In this document: piece after piece, positions 5,679 through 9,226 of the stretch
How the letters are laid out: each line of letters starts with the position of its first letter
Numbering within the stretch: position 1 is the stretch's first letter
NCBI GenBank assembly: GCA_903864485.1
Contig: CAIPGD010000420.1
Span: forward strand, 1-9,226
Length of the DNA: 9,226 bases
Direction of reading: 5' to 3'
Origin: an uncultured bacterium
GTDB lineage: Bacteria; Pseudomonadota; Gammaproteobacteria; Burkholderiales; Burkholderiaceae_E
Made by a program: the position numbers and the translations under genes
Notes under the pieces: model-generated
Told to the model about the DNA's origin: nothing
What the model saw: the letters and a program-made list of their open reading frames with translations, nothing else
Database searches by the model: none

Positions 5679-6671
5679 TTAGTGCCAACGTCCAATCCGG
5701 TCGATCACGGAACGGACCTGATCGGGGGTAGGCGGCTTCGCCACGCCCCCAACCGCTTCAGCGCGGACCAGCCAGTCCGGAAAGTAAACGCGCGGATCGG
5801 TCGCCGTAAAAATACCGACCAGCGGCGCACCATAGGCCGCTGCAAGATGGAGCAACCCAGTGTCCACCCCAGCCACAAGATTGGCCCTCGACATCAACCA
5901 GGTGACTTCGGCCATCGTCATCGCGGGCGCTACTTGGGCGTAGCGCAGCCCCTCGGTCAAGGCCCTTGCGCGGGCCTGCTCGGCGGGGTTACCCCAGGGC
6001 AAAATCGAAAATCGCCGAGCCGCTTCAAACAACTCGAGCAACGCGCGCCAGGATCGATCTGGCCATCGCTTTTCTTCCCGCGCAGTCCCATGTAGAAGAA
6101 TCGCAAACGCGTGTTCCCCGAACCGGCCCGCGAATGCACCTACCTCCCCGCCAGGGTCTGGTGGTGCCCGAAGGCCAAAGACCGGGTTGCCAACGGGCTG
6201 ATAACCTACGGCGGCACCTGCCAGCTTGCGCACCCGCTCCACGGGCGGCAACTTTGGGTCTACCGCATACGTCTTGCCATACGCCCATGTGGCCAGAGGC
6301 TCGCGCACGCTGGCCCGATCAAAGCCTGCCCGCGGCCCGATCGCCTGGGTTGACAACAATGCGCTCTTGATAAGTCCCTGCAGGTCGAGCACCAGACCGT
6401 AACGGCGGCCACGAACACTATCGCGCCAGATTTTCCATTCGGATCGGGTCGCCGCCGAAAAAGGAGCGTTGCGCCAACGCCGTACTGCGACCGGCAGAGT
6501 CCGTCCGACGGCTGGATGCCAGTGAATCAAGTCGGCATAGGTGTCTTCGACCACCCAATCCAGTTCCAATTCAGCGCCCTTCTGGCGAAAGTGACGAGCC
6601 AGATCTGTCGCAACCGGGAGCGCATGGACGACATCCCCCATCGAGGTGGTCTTTATGATCAGAATTCGCAT
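5679..6671 (-). CDS. waaC: Lipopolysaccharide heptosyltransferase I WaaC
   Basis: WaaC adds the first L-glycero-D-manno-heptose to Kdo of the LPS inner core from ADP-heptose, on the cytoplasmic side of the inner membrane. From the ATG at 6671 it has 330 residues, against 319 in E. coli. The GT9 features are in order: MRILIIKTTSMGDVVHALP at the N-terminus with the catalytic-base aspartate D13; a central LVLDLQGLIKSALL (93-106); the second Rossmann domain opening with ILLHGTAREEKRWP (191-204); and the sugar-nucleotide site GVDTGLLHLAAAYGAP (268-283) followed by TDP (291-293). An in-frame ATG at 6743 would add 24 residues absent from the family, so the later start is preferred although its Shine-Dalgarno sequence is weak. 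waaA follows directly and probably shares the transcript. It diverges from rmlB. Heptosyltransferase I is favoured over II by the N-terminal sequence and pairing with waaA. Confidence 0.94.
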   Translation of the reverse strand: MRILIIKTTSMGDVVHALPVATDLARHFRQKGAELELDWVVEDTYADLIHWHPAVGRTLPVAVRRWRNAPFSAATRSEWKIWRDSVRGRRYGLVLDLQGLIKSALLSTQAIGPRAGFDRASVREPLATWAYGKTYAVDPKLPPVERVRKLAGAAVGYQPVGNPVFGLRAPPDPGGEVGAFAGRFGEHAFAILLHGTAREEKRWPDRSWRALLELFEAARRFSILPWGNPAEQARARALTEGLRYAQVAPAMTMAEVTWLMSRANLVAGVDTGLLHLAAAYGAPLVGIFTATDPRVYFPDWLVRAEAVGGVAKPPTPDQVRSVIDRIGRWH

Positions 6672-6723
6672 GATGTGCTGAGTTCCAGGCAACCGGCAAA
6701 GATCCTCCATTTTGCCGCTATCC

Positions 6724-6743
6724 TTGACGGTTGCGTCACGCAA
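6724..6743. promoter_or_regulatory. Possible operator/promoter in the waaC-rmlB divergent region
   Basis: The 92-bp region between the divergent waaC and rmlB starts (6672-6763) contains TTGACG (6724-6729), a good -35-like hexamer facing rmlB, followed at once by the perfect 13-bp inverted repeat TTGCGT-C-ACGCAA (6731-6743). No good -10 hexamer is found at 15-18 bp. The palindrome could be a regulator site serving both directions; this is inference. Confidence 0.35.
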
Positions 6744-6763
6744 GATCGCTTTTAGGCCTTCCC

Positions 6764-7831
6764 ATGCTTCTTGTCACTGGCGGCGCCGGGTTTATCGGTG
6801 CCAATTTTGTGTTGAATACGATCGCAACGTCGGGGGAGTCGATCGTCGTCCTCGATTCGCTCACCTACGCAGCCAATCCTGCCAACCTTGAAACGCTGGT
6901 AGACGATCCCCGCCTCAATCTTGTGGTGGGTGATGTCGGCGATCGCTCCCTCGTACGTTCGCTGCTCGAACAACATCAGCCTCGCGCCTTGGTTCACTTC
7001 GCTGCCGAAAGTCATGTCGACCGGTCAATCGCTGAATCGGACGCCTTTGTTCGGACCAACGTCAATGGGACCCATGCCTTACTCGAGGAGTCGCGACTGT
7101 TCTGGAACCAGCTAGCACCCCAGAGCCGGGATCGTTTTCGATTTTTGCATGTCTCAACGGATGAGGTCTTTGGGTCACTCGGCCCACAGGACCCCGCGTT
7201 CAATGAGCTCACACCTTACGCGCCGAACAGCCCTTACAGCGCCTCGAAAGCGGCCAGTGACCATCTGGTGCGCGCCTGGCATCACACCTATGGTCTACCG
7301 ACCCTGATCACGAACTGCTCGAACAATTACGGACCGTTCCAGTTTCCAGAAAAACTGATTCCACTGACGATTCATCGGGCACTTGCCGGCGAATCGATCC
7401 CCGTCTACGGCGACGGTAGCAACGTCCGCGACTGGCTGCACGTCAGCGATCACTGCACCGCGATCAGGACCGTCCTTGAAGGCAGCAGCCCCGGGGAAAC
7501 GTGGGTCATCGGTGGCAATGCCGAGCGGCGAAATCTCGATCTCGTGCAGACGCTATGCGACGTTCTGGATCGTTTGCGCCCGGACCCCGAAGGCCGATCG
7601 TATCGACGCCTGATTACCTTCGTGACCGACCGCCCCGGCCATGATCAGCGCTACGCGATTGATGCGGGCCGCCTGCGCGACCAATTGGGATGGACGCCCG
7701 CCAAGACCTTCGAAAGCGGACTCGAAGAGACCATTCAGTGGTACCTGAACCACGGTGATTGGCTCGAAAACGTCACCAGCGGTCGCTATCGCGACTGGAT
7801 TTCCCAGCAGTACAGTGGGCGGCAAGGATGA
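6764..7831 (+). CDS. rmlB: dTDP-glucose 4,6-dehydratase RmlB
   Basis: RmlB converts dTDP-D-glucose to dTDP-4-keto-6-deoxy-D-glucose with tightly bound NAD, the second step towards dTDP-L-rhamnose for O-antigen or other surface glycans. The protein has 355 residues, close to the 361 of E. coli RfbB. As an extended short-chain dehydrogenase it shows GGAGFIG (6-12) for NAD, HFAAESHVDRSI (78-89), the catalytic triplet TDE (132-134), YSASK (158-162), NNYGPFQFPEKLIP (187-200) and RDWLHVSDH (222-230). The start is the ATG that places the nucleotide-binding motif five residues in; an in-frame TTG at 6731 would add eleven unrelated residues. The Shine-Dalgarno sequence is weak (AGG, 7-nt spacer). Its stop overlaps the rmlA start as ATGA, so translation is probably coupled. 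No missing catalytic residue is seen. Confidence 0.96.
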   Translation: MLLVTGGAGFIGANFVLNTIATSGESIVVLDSLTYAANPANLETLVDDPRLNLVVGDVGDRSLVRSLLEQHQPRALVHFAAESHVDRSIAESDAFVRTNVNGTHALLEESRLFWNQLAPQSRDRFRFLHVSTDEVFGSLGPQDPAFNELTPYAPNSPYSASKAASDHLVRAWHHTYGLPTLITNCSNNYGPFQFPEKLIPLTIHRALAGESIPVYGDGSNVRDWLHVSDHCTAIRTVLEGSSPGETWVIGGNAERRNLDLVQTLCDVLDRLRPDPEGRSYRRLITFVTDRPGHDQRYAIDAGRLRDQLGWTPAKTFESGLEETIQWYLNHGDWLENVTSGRYRDWISQQYSGRQG

Positions 7832-8706
7832 AAGGCATTTTGCTCGCCGGAGGGTCTGGCACGCGCTTGTACCCGGTGACACAAGTCGTATCGAAACAGC
7901 TGCTGCCGGTCTTCGATAAGCCGATGATCTACTACCCGCTCACGACGCTCATGTTGGCGGGTATTCGCGAGATTTTGATCATCTCCACGCCCCAGGATCT
8001 TCCCCGTTTCAGACAACTCCTGGGCGACGGTCAGCAATGGGGCGTGACCTTTAGCTATGCAGAGCAGCCCTCGCCCGATGGTCTTGCCCAGGCTTTCATT
8101 ATTGGTCGCGACTTTGTCGGCGACGATCGCGTCGCACTGGCGCTTGGTGACAATCTTTTTCACGGCCACGATCTGTCCGCGCTGGTCCGCACGGCGGCAC
8201 AACGCGAACACGGTGCGACTGTTTTTGCCTACGCTGTCGAAGATCCCGAGCGCTACGGCGTCGTCAGTTTCGACGCCAGCGGTCACGCCATCGACATCGA
8301 AGAAAAACCTGTTAACCCCAAGTCGCGCTATGCCGTCACGGGGCTCTATTTTTATGACAATCGGGTCCTTGAAATCGCCGCGCAGGTTAAACCTTCACAA
8401 CGCGGCGAGCTTGAGATCACCGACGTCAACCGGGCCTACCTTGCCATGGGTCAACTCGAGGTCGCGGTCATGGGGCGCGGCTACGCCTGGCTCGACACCG
8501 GGACTCATGAATCCCTGCTCGAGGCGAGCGCCTTCATTGAAACGATCGAGCGGCGCCAGGGCCTGAAAGTCGCTTGCCCCGAAGAGGTTGCATTCAGGCT
8601 CGGCTGGATCGATGCAGACCAGCTGCGCACGCTTGCCAAGCCGCTGGCCAAGACCGGCTACGGCCGGTACCTGCTTCGGGTCATCGACGAACAGATTTTT
8701 GGATAA
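7828..8706 (+). CDS. rmlA: Glucose-1-phosphate thymidylyltransferase RmlA
   Basis: RmlA joins dTTP and glucose-1-phosphate to form dTDP-glucose, the first and usually feedback-inhibited step of dTDP-L-rhamnose synthesis. The protein has 292 residues, against 293 in E. coli RfbA. It begins MKGILLAGGSGTRLYPVT, carrying the nucleotidyltransferase signature GGSGTRL (8-14), followed by SKQLLPVFDKPMIYYPL (22-38), the metal-binding aspartate in LGDN (D108), EEKP (158-161), GELEITDVN (193-201) and WLDTGTHESL (221-230). The ATG overlaps the rmlB stop in an ATGA arrangement; GGGCGG just upstream may serve as ribosome binding site. The frame is open further upstream, but that would lie inside rmlB and precede the conserved N-terminus. 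rmlC follows after 5 nt. All expected motifs are intact. Confidence 0.96.
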   Translation: MKGILLAGGSGTRLYPVTQVVSKQLLPVFDKPMIYYPLTTLMLAGIREILIISTPQDLPRFRQLLGDGQQWGVTFSYAEQPSPDGLAQAFIIGRDFVGDDRVALALGDNLFHGHDLSALVRTAAQREHGATVFAYAVEDPERYGVVSFDASGHAIDIEEKPVNPKSRYAVTGLYFYDNRVLEIAAQVKPSQRGELEITDVNRAYLAMGQLEVAVMGRGYAWLDTGTHESLLEASAFIETIERRQGLKVACPEEVAFRLGWIDADQLRTLAKPLAKTGYGRYLLRVIDEQIFG

Positions 8707-8711
8707 ACACC

Positions 8712-9226
8712 ATGCAGGTCAAAGCCACCAGTCTCCCGGGCGTCCTGATCCTCGAACCTGCATTGTTTGCCGATGACCGCGGTTTTTTCACCGAGCAGTT
8801 CAACGCCAGGGTATTCGCTGAAGCGACCGGTTTTCGCGGGACCTTTGTTCAGGACAATCTTTCACGCTCGCTGCGCGGGGTCGTTCGGGGCCTGCACTAC
8901 CAATTAGGTCAGCCACAATCCAAACTCGTCACCTGCTCACGCGGCGAGATCTTCGATGTCGCGGTTGATCTTCGCCGGGGCTCGCCGCATTTTGGCCAAT
9001 GGACCGGATTCGTACTTTCAGAAGCGAATCGTCAGCAGGCCTGGATTCCTCCCGGATTCGGTCACGGGTTCGTTGCATTGAGCGATGTTGCCGAAGTTTT
9101 TTATAAAGTCGACGCCTTTCGGCATGCGCCCGGTGAACGATCTATTTGTTGGAATGACCCTGAAATTGGTATCGATTGGCCCCTCGCAGGCAGCGACGCC
9201 CGACTCTCGCCCAAAGATGAACAGGC
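8712..9226 (+). CDS. rmlC: dTDP-4-dehydrorhamnose 3,5-epimerase RmlC (3' end cut by window edge)
   Basis: RmlC epimerises dTDP-4-keto-6-deoxyglucose at C3 and C5, the third step of dTDP-L-rhamnose synthesis. From the ATG at 8712, 171 codons plus two bases are visible; the family is about 180-185 residues, so roughly ten are missing. It begins MQVKATSLPGVLILEPALFA and shows DDRGFFTE (21-28), FVQDNLSRS (45-53), VVRGLHYQ (57-64) with the catalytic histidine H62, PPGFGHGF (113-120), and Y131 in EVFYKVD, matching the catalytic tyrosine region. WNDPEIGIDWP (147-157) and LSPKDEQ at the edge are the usual C-terminal landmarks. It starts 5 nt after the rmlA stop, so the three rml genes form one operon. 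rmlD, which completes the pathway, is not in the window and may follow. Confidence 0.95.
   Translation, partial: MQVKATSLPGVLILEPALFADDRGFFTEQFNARVFAEATGFRGTFVQDNLSRSLRGVVRGLHYQLGQPQSKLVTCSRGEIFDVAVDLRRGSPHFGQWTGFVLSEANRQQAWIPPGFGHGFVALSDVAEVFYKVDAFRHAPGERSICWNDPEIGIDWPLAGSDARLSPKDEQ

Noticed and set aside
6672..6743. Extended N-terminus of WaaC from an ATG at 6743
   Set aside because: The added 24 residues lie upstream of the conserved MRILIIKTTSMGD start of the family and would cover the divergent regulatory region.
149..6946. Three copies of the octamer GCGATCGC (149-156, 3222-3229, 6939-6946), the sequence known as HIP1 in cyanobacteria
   Set aside because: Three copies are more than base composition alone would suggest, but all lie in coding frames, CGATCG is common in GC-rich proteobacteria, and every gene here looks proteobacterial.
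7759..7827. Extended N-terminus of RmlA from an in-frame start at 7759
   Set aside because: It lies wholly inside the rmlB coding sequence, and the family begins at MKGILLAGG; the ATGA overlap is a typical coupled start.
1..9226. Intrinsic terminators, tRNA genes, CRISPR arrays, insertion sequences
   Set aside because: I looked for GC-rich stems followed by T-runs, clover-leaf-like segments, spaced direct repeats and transposase motifs and found none that stand up by eye.

Overview
The window reads as chromosomal DNA of a GC-rich Gram-negative bacterium, most likely a betaproteobacterium of the Burkholderiales type. The reasons are the gene content (lipopolysaccharide inner-core transferases WaaA and WaaC, a TolC-type outer-membrane channel, dTDP-rhamnose genes) and the order pcm-like methyltransferase, rhodanese, tolC, then waaA and waaC, an arrangement I recall from Burkholderiales genomes. 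The taxonomic call rests on that remembered synteny and on protein flavour, not on a search.

Left end (1-1458, minus strand): a metallo-beta-lactamase-fold hydrolase followed 10 nt later by uppP/bacA (undecaprenyl-diphosphate phosphatase), which runs off the left edge. A divergent intergenic region (1459-1617) with three 12-bp-phased GATC repeats separates this pair from a plus-strand run: a Pcm-like SAM methyltransferase (1618-2328), a single-domain rhodanese (2355-2687), a 14-bp tandem repeat, and a TolC-family outer-membrane channel with an Ala/Pro/Ser/Thr-rich tail (2754-4283).

Centre (4243-6671, minus strand): waaC (heptosyltransferase I) then waaA (Kdo transferase), close together and presumably co-transcribed. 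They build the Kdo-heptose inner core of LPS. The waaA 3' end overlaps the tolC 3' end tail-to-tail by 41 bp. waaA carries two in-gene short tandem repeats, one near its uncertain N-terminus and one in an interdomain loop.

Right end (6764-9226, plus strand): rmlB, rmlA and rmlC in a tightly packed operon (ATGA overlap, then a 5-nt gap), diverging from waaC across a 92-bp region with a perfect 13-bp palindrome. They make the precursors of dTDP-L-rhamnose. rmlC is cut by the right edge about ten codons before its expected end, and rmlD is probably just outside.

Functionally this is a cell-envelope neighbourhood: lipid carrier recycling (UppP), LPS inner core (WaaA, WaaC), rhamnose supply (RmlBAC) and outer-membrane efflux/secretion (TolC). 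I see no mobile element, CRISPR array, tRNA or rRNA, and no convincing intrinsic terminator. All genes are recognisable members of known families; the less ordinary observations concern repeats, overlapping 3' ends, an uncertain start and a diverged methyltransferase, not a new system.
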